Shown here: piece after piece, positions 23,992 to 30,795 of the stretch
Position numbering within the stretch: the first letter of the stretch is position 1
How the letters are laid out: every line of letters starts with the position of its first letter
Assembly: GCA_964397425.1 (NCBI GenBank)
Contig: CAYNID010000016.1
Span: forward strand, 1 to 31,652
DNA from: Hallerella sp964397425
GTDB lineage: Bacteria > Fibrobacterota > Fibrobacteria > Fibrobacterales > Fibrobacteraceae
Length of the DNA stretch: 31,652 bases
Reading direction: 5' to 3'
Translations under genes and position numbers: made by a program
The notes under the pieces: model-generated
Told to the model about the DNA's origin: nothing
Seen by the model: only the letters and a program-made list of their open reading frames with translations
Databases searched by the model: none

Positions 23992-25242
23992 TCAGTCCCC
24001 AGGGATCAAGTAATAAGAATCTTCGTTCGCTATCGCGCTGTCCAGTTCCGCGAGGGGGAATTTGAACAGACCGTCTCCCGTGGCTGCATAAAGCGTGTCG
24101 CCGACCGCGTCAAGGCTTTGAATTGCGTCTTTACTTTGGCATTTATGCTTGGTGCACCAATTGCCGTCAATCAGACGCCAACCTTTGGGGTCGTTACCGT
24201 AAGGCGGTCCGTAATCGCCCATATAGACCATGGGAATGGATGGAATTCTTCCGCCAGAGAACAGATGTTTTCCATCTGTCGCGAAGGCGTTGATGTAACT
24301 TGGTGCACTGCTGTGAATTATCTGGACATCATCGTTGACTTGTTTGTAGTAAATGCTGTCAATCGATATCCAGTATCCGGCTTCGTCCCATTGGTAGATG
24401 ATGTTTTGCGTGACGGCGTAGAGTTTTTCTTTGTGGACGAGTATGTCTTTGACCCAGTTGACGGAGTCTTTCTGAAGGTGAGGCGGAAATTGAGCGAGCT
24501 GTTGGTAGGTTCCTGAATTTAGGTTCAATTTGCAGACACCCAAATCGTATGCGGAGACAAAGAATGTGCCGGAAATTTCTACGGCACTCAAAAATTGCAG
24601 TCCGTTTTCCTCTTCGTATTGATTCCAACTGGAATCCTTCTGGATGGCTATGACTGTCGTGATGCGTTTTTCCGCCTTGTCAAGACTGTCCTTGTATCCT
24701 GCAATGCTTGCTACCAATCGTCCGGAAAGATTTCCGATGCCGACAACATGGAATTCTCCACCTGCGTCATTGCTCTTTTTCAACAGTCTTGTCCATGTTT
24801 TGTTTTCCGGTGAATACTTCCAAATTTCTCCGGATCGATAGGTCCCCACATAAAGTCCGCTGGAGTCCGCAAATATTTTCTTTATGTAGGCATCTGTCGG
24901 CGGCGCAATCGTGTCCCAAGTGGATGAACCGATTTTTGAAATGAAAAGTCTAGGGGAAAAAGTGAGGTAGTTCAGTTTTCCTTCCACGGGCGATGACCAG
25001 AGATCCATCAGGATGATCCAATCTTTGGAATGTGTGACTTTGCGTAGGCTACCACCGCGTTCCTTGTCGATGACGGGACTGAATCCCGCCGGTTGCCATC
25101 CGAAATCTTCGGAAAGTTCTTCTTCGCAGGCTCCGCTGACCAGGAGTTCTATGGGAATCATCGGTCCTTTGCAGGGGTCTTCCGAATGTGTACTGCAGGC
25201 GATCAATGCGAAAGCGAAAAGGAGGCTCAAGGAAATTTTCAT
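23992..25242 (-). CDS. lipoprotein of unknown function, probable beta-propeller
   Basis: The 416-residue protein has a short lipoprotein signal (MKISLSLLFAFALIAC, Cys16) and a 20-residue linker. The rest is repeated blades of roughly 45-55 residues with recurring patterns: LYVGTYRSGEIWKYSPENKTW, LYAVTQNIIYQWDEAGYW, HLFSGGRIPS and LYAATGDGLFKF. These resemble the IYAGT-x-GVFR/W strands of sialidase- or NHL-type beta-propellers, so a seven-bladed propeller is inferred. Extracytoplasmic binding or scaffolding is plausible; no catalytic residues are recognised. TGGAGA precedes the ATG at 25242. The start touches the stop of a relict gene upstream (TAA directly followed by ATG), suggesting a former operon. 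Confidence 0.6.
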   Translation of the reverse strand: MKISLSLLFAFALIACSTHSEDPCKGPMIPIELLVSGACEEELSEDFGWQPAGFSPVIDKERGGSLRKVTHSKDWIILMDLWSSPVEGKLNYLTFSPRLFISKIGSSTWDTIAPPTDAYIKKIFADSSGLYVGTYRSGEIWKYSPENKTWTRLLKKSNDAGGEFHVVGIGNLSGRLVASIAGYKDSLDKAEKRITTVIAIQKDSSWNQYEEENGLQFLSAVEISGTFFVSAYDLGVCKLNLNSGTYQQLAQFPPHLQKDSVNWVKDILVHKEKLYAVTQNIIYQWDEAGYWISIDSIYYKQVNDDVQIIHSSAPSYINAFATDGKHLFSGGRIPSIPMVYMGDYGPPYGNDPKGWRLIDGNWCTKHKCQSKDAIQSLDAVGDTLYAATGDGLFKFPLAELDSAIANEDSYYLIPGD

Positions 25243-25426
25243 TTAGAATCTCCAAACATATCGGGTGTTCAGGTAATCGGCGCCATTGTAGGATTTGCAT
25301 TCGGTCACGGTCGGAATTTTACCGTAGATGACCGCCTCTTCGCCGAATGAATGCAAAACGTCGAAAATCATTTTTCAGCGGAAAGAGAAAAGAGTATTGC
25401 GAAAAATGAATGACGAATAATTTCAT
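25243..25426 (-). pseudogene. relict of an exported outer-membrane protein gene
   Basis: An ATG at 25426 has GGAG with good spacing and reads MKLFVIHFS. In the next frame the same DNA reads RHSFFAILFSLSAEK, which looks like the rest of a signal peptide, so an early frameshift is likely. From 25371 a third frame reads 42 residues ending ADYLNTRYVWRF and a TAA abutting the next ATG; the aromatic-rich end with terminal Phe is typical of outer-membrane barrels. The simplest reading is a gene that kept its 5' and 3' ends after a large internal deletion. A real 42-residue peptide is the alternative but has no ribosome-binding site. Confidence 0.45.
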
Positions 25427-25592
25427 TAAAGAAACTCCAAATTCTTTTGCATTTTAATTTTTATGGAATTGTAGAAAAATGTTGTAATTGCGCCAAAAAT
25501 TACTTGAAGGTTGCCATAGATGGCTAGGGGCTTCTAAAATGTGAGACTCTCCGCCGAATGAGAGAAAATCCCGTCCGAAAATCGGACAACGG

Positions 25593-25622
25593 AAAAGCCC
25601 CGTGGACATTTCTCCGCGGGGC
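25593..25622 (-). terminator. intrinsic terminator of the aminotransferase gene
   Basis: On the minus strand, GCCCCGCGG pairs with CCACGGGGC (9 bp with one mismatch, 8-base loop), followed by four U residues. It lies 21 bases past the stop codon. A second small hairpin, GTCCGA/TCGGAC, follows at 25573-25587. Bases 25427-25572 show no gene. Confidence 0.75.
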
Positions 25623-25642
25623 ATTCAGCTGAGAATGTCCGT

Positions 25643-26947
25643 TTATGCGCTCTTGACGTAAGCCTTGATGGCGTCGCGGATTTTGGTGAACACCAGGCGG
25701 AGTTCATCCTCGTCTTCTTCGAGGAGCGTGATGCGGAATCCCTGGAGTTCGCTGCAGAAGCTGCTGATGGGGACAACGCAGACTCCCGTTGCAGCGAGCA
25801 GATAATAGACGAAACGGTAGTCGAGGCTCGAGACGTTTTCCGTCCATTTTTCCACGAGGCTGCGAATTTCCGGATTTTCGACAGGGAGTTTTTGACGGTC
25901 GTTGAGAACGCCCGGTTTGAAGACGATGGTGTTGTAAAACGCGCCGTATGTCGGATTGAAATAAAGCTCGGGGACTTCCGAGAGAATTTCATTGATGAGC
26001 GCGCTGCGCCGCCCGATTTGCTCATTGAGCGCGTCGCGGTGGATTTTGTAGCGCGGATCGCCAAGGACCTTGGGAATCGTGAGCTGCGGAATGGTCGTGG
26101 AGCAGACCTCAATCATTTTCGCGTTGTCGATTGCACGGCAGAACGCGTCGAATTCGGGATCCTTGTCGCGGTTGTAATATTCCGCCCATCCGCAACGGGC
26201 GCCCGGCCACGGATACTGTTTGGAAATGCCATTCAGGGAAATCCCCGGGACATCTCCAATGTATGTGGCGAGCGGATGCGCATGCGCACCGTTGTAAGTG
26301 ATTTTGTTGTAAACTTCATCGCAGATGATGCAAAGGTTGTAATCCTTCGCAATTTTCACCATGTTTTGCAAATATTCGAGCGGATAGACCATTCCCGTCG
26401 GATTGTCCGGATTGAGAATCAGAATCCCGGCGACATTCGGGTTGTATTTGACCTTGTTTTCTAGTTCCTCGAGATCGGGAAGCCAGTGGTTTTCCGGACG
26501 CAAATGATAGACGAGCGGCGAAGAATGCGCATGGGAAGCTTCGGCGGAGCTGTGCGTGCTGTAAGCGGGAGACGGTCCGATGATGCGGGTCGTCATCGAA
26601 AGCAGGCTGTAAATCGTGGAAATGGCGTCGCCGAGCCCGTTGAAGAAGAGAATGTCGTCCGCAGTGATTTGGACGCCGCCGAGCTTGTTCGTTTCGTTTG
26701 CGAGGAATTCGCGCGTATCGAGAAGTCCCTTGGACGGACAGTACCCGTAGCTTTTGTTTTCTTTGACGATATCGCCGACGATTTCCTTGATCCATGCGGG
26801 AAGTTGGCAATGTTTTTCAATCGGGTCACCGATGTTTTCCCAATGAATCTTCAAGCCGAGAGCTTTTAACTGATTTGCCTTCTTGACGATTTCGCGGATT
26901 TCGTAAGAGAGTTCTTTGGCACCTTCTGTTAAAAGTCGTTTACGCAT
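25643..26947 (-). CDS. PLP-dependent aminotransferase, class I (AspC/AlaA-like)
   Basis: The 434-residue cytoplasmic fold-type I enzyme has NIGDPIEKH near the N-terminus, the NPDNPTG loop (179-185), the CDEVYNKITYNG segment with PLP-binding Asp and Tyr, and NGISKQYPWPGARCGW with the Schiff-base Lys243 and phosphate-binding Arg251. This matches class I/II aminotransferases acting on aspartate, alanine or aromatic amino acids; the exact substrate is not determinable. GGAG precedes the ATG. It follows the small Cys-rich lipoprotein gene with a 50-base gap and is the last gene before a terminator, so it may be the end of the xylanase-led cluster. Confidence 0.9.
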   Translation of the reverse strand: MRKRLLTEGAKELSYEIREIVKKANQLKALGLKIHWENIGDPIEKHCQLPAWIKEIVGDIVKENKSYGYCPSKGLLDTREFLANETNKLGGVQITADDILFFNGLGDAISTIYSLLSMTTRIIGPSPAYSTHSSAEASHAHSSPLVYHLRPENHWLPDLEELENKVKYNPNVAGILILNPDNPTGMVYPLEYLQNMVKIAKDYNLCIICDEVYNKITYNGAHAHPLATYIGDVPGISLNGISKQYPWPGARCGWAEYYNRDKDPEFDAFCRAIDNAKMIEVCSTTIPQLTIPKVLGDPRYKIHRDALNEQIGRRSALINEILSEVPELYFNPTYGAFYNTIVFKPGVLNDRQKLPVENPEIRSLVEKWTENVSSLDYRFVYYLLAATGVCVVPISSFCSELQGFRITLLEEDEDELRLVFTKIRDAIKAYVKSA

Positions 26948-26997
26948 TTTTCATCTCCAATCAAAAAGTTGCGTTTTCAAGAAATTTAGAAAAATTC

Positions 26998-27585
26998 CTA
27001 TTCTTCACAATCCAGGCATCTCCATTCCACACTTCCCGAACCGTAATTGTGGAACCGCGCACGGGTATTCACTTCGATGTCTATCAAAAATCCCGCGCTT
27101 CCCGCGTTCCTAGTGCAACATCCGTCGCAATCCGAGTCGGCGCACTTGTCGTAGACCACCGCATCGATTTCCGCCCCGTTTTTCCGTAACCGGAATGTTT
27201 TCAACTTATACCGTTCAAAGTCCTTTTCATGAACGGCGATGATATTGTTCGCCTTGACCCATTCTTCGGTCTGCTGTTCGTCCAAAGCCGCGAAGTAGCC
27301 AGCCCACAAACATCCATTATATTCAATGCACTCTTCGCTGCCCGGATCCGGATAGGATTCGTACCACGTGAGATTCGCCTTGTTCCAAACGGTGTCCGGC
27401 AACACTTCCACGGAAGCGCTCGAAATTTCCAGCGAAGCACTAGATGTTTCTTCAAAGGCGCTGGAAACTTCTGCATAAGACAACTCCGCTGAAGAGAACG
27501 GCTCCATTTCTGCCGTTGTAGACGAGTCCGAACTTTCTGAACAGGCAAGAAAAAAGACGGCGAACAGGGGTAAGATTTTACGCAT
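26998..27585 (-). CDS. Cys-rich lipoprotein with possible double-psi beta-barrel (expansin/RlpA-like) domain
   Basis: The 195-residue protein has a lipoprotein signal (MRKILPLFAVFFLAC, Cys15) and a Ser/Glu/Ala-rich linker to residue ~62 (repeats of the SSASxE type) that would space the domain from the membrane. The domain (about 68-195) contains CLWAGYFAALD, then LKTFRLRKNGAEIDAVVYDKC, a CDGCC cluster (153-157), FLIDIEVNTRARF and a final GSVEWRCLDCEE. The order of beta-strand, VVYDKC, LIDI, and GxxxWRxxxC resembles expansin and RlpA double-psi barrels, where the conserved Asp and Cys flank the polysaccharide cleft. This is pattern recognition, not a profile match. TAGGAGC precedes the ATG. 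It lies in a cluster with a GH10 xylanase. Confidence 0.55.
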   Translation of the reverse strand: MRKILPLFAVFFLACSESSDSSTTAEMEPFSSAELSYAEVSSAFEETSSASLEISSASVEVLPDTVWNKANLTWYESYPDPGSEECIEYNGCLWAGYFAALDEQQTEEWVKANNIIAVHEKDFERYKLKTFRLRKNGAEIDAVVYDKCADSDCDGCCTRNAGSAGFLIDIEVNTRARFHNYGSGSVEWRCLDCEE

Positions 27586-27635
27586 AAATCAACGCTCCTA
27601 AAAATTGGGTGACGAGATTTTTCATTGGATTTAAA

Positions 27636-28064
27636 CTAACCATTAGACGGATACTGCGGAAGTTCCCGGACGCGGACATAGCCTTTTCCATCCGGTTTTC
27701 GTTTCAGGAACAGGGAGCTTTCGCCAAGGGCGAGCATCACATATTTCGGCGAAAGCGTTTTCAAATAACGATTCACCTGCAGCAAAAGAGCTTCGGGAGC
27801 CGAAACGCCCGGCCGTTTGCATTCCACCAAAAGCCACGGTTCACCGATAGTTTTTCCTTCGCGGAAATCATGCACAAGGATGTCCACCCGGCCAGAAACT
27901 TTCGAATCGATGTGACAGAGGGCGAATTCCGTTTCAATCAAATGCGCAGGAACTTGAACGACATTTTTCAAAAAAACGACGACCTCCTGACGCACCGATT
28001 CTTCGGGAGTCGCCGCGATATTTTTTTGCCTGGACGCATCGAAATAGGAATTTCGTTTCAACAT
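27636..28064 (-). CDS. stand-alone HsdR N-terminal-type (HSDR_N_2) PD-(D/E)XK domain protein
   Basis: The 142-residue protein starts at MLKRNSYFDASRQKNIAATPEESVRQ. An upstream in-frame start would overlap the xylanase gene and adds an unrelated stretch. The core has a glutamate in PEESVRQ, RVDILVHD (acidic metal ligand) and LLVECKRPG (E-x-K), the arrangement of PD-(D/E)XK nucleases and of type I restriction HsdR N-terminal domains. Such short single-domain versions are common in Bacteroidota and relatives, with no demonstrated restriction role. No HsdM, HsdS or helicase part is nearby. It starts 5 bases after the GH10 stop and precedes the Cys-rich lipoprotein by 50 bases. Confidence 0.78.
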   Translation of the reverse strand: MLKRNSYFDASRQKNIAATPEESVRQEVVVFLKNVVQVPAHLIETEFALCHIDSKVSGRVDILVHDFREGKTIGEPWLLVECKRPGVSAPEALLLQVNRYLKTLSPKYVMLALGESSLFLKRKPDGKGYVRVRELPQYPSNG

Positions 28065-28069
28065 TCCGA

Positions 28070-29725
28070 TTACTTCAACTCCCGACGATCCTGCTTGCCG
28101 CCAGCGTTCCATTCATAAATTCCAGGAAATCCGCGGAAGGAAATTTTCCCTTCTTTGTCCGCGACAAAAACGCCCTCAGTCGTCCAAACTTTGTGCCACA
28201 AATCATAAATGCGTTTGGCGGCGGGCTTTTCCGAGCCGTCCGCGGCAATGATTCCGCCACCGGGAATCCAGTGGCGATTGTCCCAGAATCCCCAAAAGAG
28301 TATTCCCTCGACAGCCGGATGGCTGAACACGGTGCGGATGAACATTTCATATTGATTCGCCCGTTCCTCTTCCGAAAAGGCGATGCCGCGTTCATAAGTT
28401 CCCATGTCAAATTCTGTCACTTTGATGGGGAGTCCGAGTTCCGCCAAACGGTCCAGCCGTTCCCGAATCAAAGCCGGAACAATCTTCGCCCCGTTGAAAT
28501 GACACTGCACACCGATTCCCGTAACGGGAATTTTTCTGTCGAGCATTCCGCGAATCAATTCATAATAACGTTCCGTTTCTCCGAGTGCGACGACGTTGTA
28601 ATCATTGATGTAAAGCGCGGCAGAAGGGTCCGCCCGATGCGCCCAGACAAATGCGCTGTCAAGAAGTTCCCATCCGCACTTATCGAACAGGAATGTTTCA
28701 TGCAGCGGTTCATTCCAGACATCGTATTCCGGAATTTTCCCCTTGTATTCTTTCAAATCGCGCTCTATCCGCATCCGGATATTCCTGGAAATGTCCTTGC
28801 AGGAGCCTTGAATGCTCCAATGTTTGTCGAAATCATATTTTTGGATTCCCCAAATCAGCGTGTGCGCCCGGAATTCCCAGCCGGACTTTTGGACAAAATC
28901 CAGATACCGTTGCATTTCCTTTTTGCGGAGCTTTCCTTTTTTCGGTTCGTAATCGGGCCATTTGAATTGATTTTCGGGGACTCCGTACCAAAAATAACGG
29001 TTGGCGACGTTGGCATACCACTGTTCCAAGCTGTCGTTTAAATCACCGTAAAATGCGATCGCTGTGCCAAATGGGAACGCGTGCCTTTTCAGAGAAAGAC
29101 GTACCGTGTCGCCGGGACGGAATCCGCCAAGGGAAAAATCCTTTTTGCGCAGGGAATCTATCCGGGAGTCCGCATTTTTATACCAGTTTTCGTCAAACGC
29201 ATTGTCAACAGCCTCCACGGAGACATCGTCGAAATAAACGTTCCCGGTCAAAAATCCCAATTGGAAAACGACATTGTTCACCCCATATCCTTTTTCATCG
29301 GCGAAAAATTTCATCCGGTAGGTTTTCCATTCCGGAGAAAGCGTAAATGAAGCCGAAGTCTTTTGACGGTAATCGGGGCGCCCACCTTGCACGACGGCAT
29401 TGATGAAGCCGCCCTTGTCTGCCCGCGCCTTGAAGGAAAGTTCATAAAATCCCGTATCCGCAAGAAATTGAGGTGGCTGAAGTTGAAGTCCCCACCAATC
29501 CTTCGGTTTTTTCCGAATCGAGACGACAGCGCCTTCAGAAGAATCGAATCCCGCACCCGCTTTGGCAATTTGCGCAGAAGCTTCCGCCGGACCATCGGGA
29601 TTGTTCCACAAATACCAACCGCCATCGCCAAATTCCATTCCACCATTGGAAACCAGATTTTTGGCAAAACAGAATCCGGTCAAAACAGACAATGCGCAAA
29701 CAAGAAATCGTTTCATTTGGGGCAT
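28070..29725 (-). CDS. secreted GH10 endo-1,4-beta-xylanase with N-terminal CBM4/9-like module
   Basis: The 551-residue exported enzyme cleaves internal xylan linkages. The signal peptide ends near CFA|KN. Residues 23-172 form a CBM_4_9-like sandwich (NLVSNGGMEFGDGGWYLW ... NVYFDDVSVE). The GH10 barrel (about 190-525) has HTLIWG (288-293), YDVWNEPLHE with acid/base Glu339, and KVTEFDMGTY with nucleophile Glu438; FWGFWDNRHWIPGGG closes the site. TAGGAG precedes the ATG at 29725; a second ATG three codons in is possible. A TATATT element on the minus strand (about 29753-29758) is a candidate -10. It leads a cluster with the nuclease-like gene and the lipoprotein. Confidence 0.95.
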   Translation of the reverse strand: MPQMKRFLVCALSVLTGFCFAKNLVSNGGMEFGDGGWYLWNNPDGPAEASAQIAKAGAGFDSSEGAVVSIRKKPKDWWGLQLQPPQFLADTGFYELSFKARADKGGFINAVVQGGRPDYRQKTSASFTLSPEWKTYRMKFFADEKGYGVNNVVFQLGFLTGNVYFDDVSVEAVDNAFDENWYKNADSRIDSLRKKDFSLGGFRPGDTVRLSLKRHAFPFGTAIAFYGDLNDSLEQWYANVANRYFWYGVPENQFKWPDYEPKKGKLRKKEMQRYLDFVQKSGWEFRAHTLIWGIQKYDFDKHWSIQGSCKDISRNIRMRIERDLKEYKGKIPEYDVWNEPLHETFLFDKCGWELLDSAFVWAHRADPSAALYINDYNVVALGETERYYELIRGMLDRKIPVTGIGVQCHFNGAKIVPALIRERLDRLAELGLPIKVTEFDMGTYERGIAFSEEERANQYEMFIRTVFSHPAVEGILFWGFWDNRHWIPGGGIIAADGSEKPAAKRIYDLWHKVWTTEGVFVADKEGKISFRGFPGIYEWNAGGKQDRRELK

Positions 29726-29822
29726 GAAGACTCCTAAAAAGAGATTTTTCCCAATATAAACAAGCTTTTGAAGGATAATTCTAGATTTTTTTGAAAAATT
29801 TCATTTTTTTCAAGAAAAGCCC

Positions 29823-29851
29823 TTGACAAGCTTCGCGGACTTAAATATATT
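29823..29851 (+). promoter_or_regulatory. near-consensus sigma-70 promoter of the DUF3098-tRNA operon
   Basis: TTGACA (29823-29828), a 17-base spacer and TATATT (29846-29851) form an almost perfect -35/-10 pair. Transcription would start near 29858, about 39 bases before the small gene. The -10 lies on the opposite strand from the xylanase promoter region. A strong promoter is expected for a transcript that contains tRNAs. Confidence 0.8.
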
Positions 29852-29896
29852 TGGGCTACCCTATTGGTGATAACACTAAACAAGGTTTCAAAAGTC

Positions 29897-30082
29897 ATGA
29901 AAAAGAACATTCTTTTAATCGCGATTGGTGCCTTGTTGATTGTGATCGGATTCATCTGTCTCGCTCAAGGGCCTGCAGAAAACCCTGTATCACTGACGGT
30001 CGCACCGATTATTTTGGTTTTTGCTTATCTCGTTGTAATTCCGATTGGAATTCTTTGGAAAGGCAAAGAACAAAAGAAGTAA
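29897..30082 (+). CDS. DUF3098-like small membrane protein in a tRNA operon
   Basis: The 61-residue protein begins MKKNILLIAIGALLIVIGF. It has two membrane segments (about 4-23 and 36-55) with a short loop containing NPVSLTVAPI and a basic tail (KGKEQKK). The pattern of two helices around a proline-containing loop that ends VAPIIL matches DUF3098, small proteins of unknown function found mainly in Bacteroidota. The ATG at 29897 gives a Lys-Lys start; a longer GTG/ATG version upstream is less likely. AAGG lies upstream at a long spacing. Its TAA at 30080-30082 directly abuts the first base of tRNA-Val. Confidence 0.75.
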   Translation: MKKNILLIAIGALLIVIGFICLAQGPAENPVSLTVAPIILVFAYLVVIPIGILWKGKEQKK

Positions 30083-30157
30083 GGGCGATTAGCTCAGTTG
30101 GTTCAGAGCAGCTGCCTTACAAGCAGCGGGTCAGCGGTTCGAATCCGTTATCGCCCA
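30083..30157 (+). tRNA. tRNA-Val (anticodon TAC)
   Basis: The acceptor stem GGGCGAT pairs with ATCGCCC at the 3' end. The D arm GCTC...GAGC, anticodon stem GCTGC/GCAGC with loop CTTACAA (TAC anticodon) and the T arm with TTCGAAT are intact. The discriminator is A and no CCA is encoded. It begins on the base after the upstream stop codon. Confidence 0.96.
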
Positions 30158-30161
30158 GATT

Positions 30162-30237
30162 GGGGTGGTAGCTCAATTTTGGTTAGAGCACCGGCCTGTC
30201 ACGCCGGAGGTTACGAGTTCAAGCCTCGTCCATCCCG
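30162..30237 (+). tRNA. tRNA-Asp (anticodon GTC)
   Basis: The acceptor stem GGGGTGG pairs with CCATCCC (one G-T wobble). The D arm GCTC...GAGC has a somewhat enlarged loop, the anticodon stem CCGGC/GCCGG holds loop CTGTCAC (GTC anticodon), and the T arm contains TTCAAGC. The discriminator is G, as in other tRNA-Asp; CCA is not encoded. Four bases separate it from tRNA-Val. Confidence 0.96.
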
Positions 30238-30241
30238 CTAA

Positions 30242-30268
30242 AACCTCTCCGAAACGGAGAGGTTTTTT
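30242..30268 (+). terminator. strong intrinsic terminator of the tRNA operon
   Basis: A 10-bp perfect stem AACCTCTCCG/CGGAGAGGTT (30242-30251 and 30255-30264) with an AAA loop is followed by T residues to 30268. It begins 4 bases after tRNA-Asp. Confidence 0.93.
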
Positions 30269-30526
30269 GTTTATATTGCGAAAGCCTGGCTTCAAAAATA
30301 TCCTCGAGCAACGCTCCCCTGCCGCCGTCTGACAATTCCCCCAAAAGAGTCATTCTGGAGACGATTTCCCGGAACAAACAGTGCGCTTGAAAAAAGTTCT
30401 CCATCGCCGAGGACACAGAAACGCCTTTTTTCAAAGATTAAGATTTGTCCCCGTTCAAAAAGAGAGCAGCCCAATCTTTGCAAAAAGCTCGCCGCCCCAG
30501 TCAATCAAGTGCAACTTCATCAACAC
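30269..30526. other. intergenic region, no gene recognised
   Basis: This 258-base stretch follows the tRNA terminator and precedes the composite repeats; with them the gene-free gap reaches 30795. Two minus-strand open frames cross it, but one runs into the terminator and tRNA-Asp, and neither has a recognisable domain or ribosome-binding site. A small inverted segment near 30410-30440 (CCTTTTTTC...) could form a weak hairpin. Nothing firm is seen. Confidence 0.5.
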
Positions 30527-30754
30527 GCAGAAAAGGCTTTGGTGTGAAACCCATCAACGAGAGCTTCCCGTTCACAGCCCAATTCCTCATTCCTAATTTC
30601 TCATTTCTAATTATAAAAAGGCTCTCCGTGTGAAATCCCATCAAAAAAGAGTGCTCAGTTATCAGCTCGAACGCCAAACTTCACACTCCTCATTCCTAAT
30701 TCCTAATTTCTCATTTCTAATTACTATTTCCGCATTCCGAATTCCGCATTCCGA
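30527..30754 (+). repeat. composite repeat, two tandem copies plus extra heptamers
   Basis: Copy 1 (30527-30615) has the conserved box starting AAAAGGCTTTGG at 30531-30557 and in-phase heptamers ATTCCTC, ATTCCTA, ATTTCTC, ATTTCTA at 30582-30609. Copy 2 (30616-30726) has the same box with a few changes (30616-30644), a longer middle, and five heptamers at 30692-30726. A further block of alternating TTTCCGC/ATTCCGA heptamers runs from 30727 to 30754. The first 31 bases match 19322-19352 in reverse complement. It lies 40 bases from the 3' end of the Fib_succ_major gene. Confidence 0.85.
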
Positions 30755-30795
30755 ATTATTCAACCTAGCGTTTTTGCCGAAGGCAAGCCTGCGCC

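Noticed and set aside
27636..28064. Type I restriction system
   Set aside because: Only a short HsdR-N-like domain exists; no methylase, specificity or helicase gene is in the window.
30219..30434. A 71-codon minus-strand frame
   Set aside because: Its 3' part runs antisense through the tRNA terminator into tRNA-Asp, so it is not a plausible gene.
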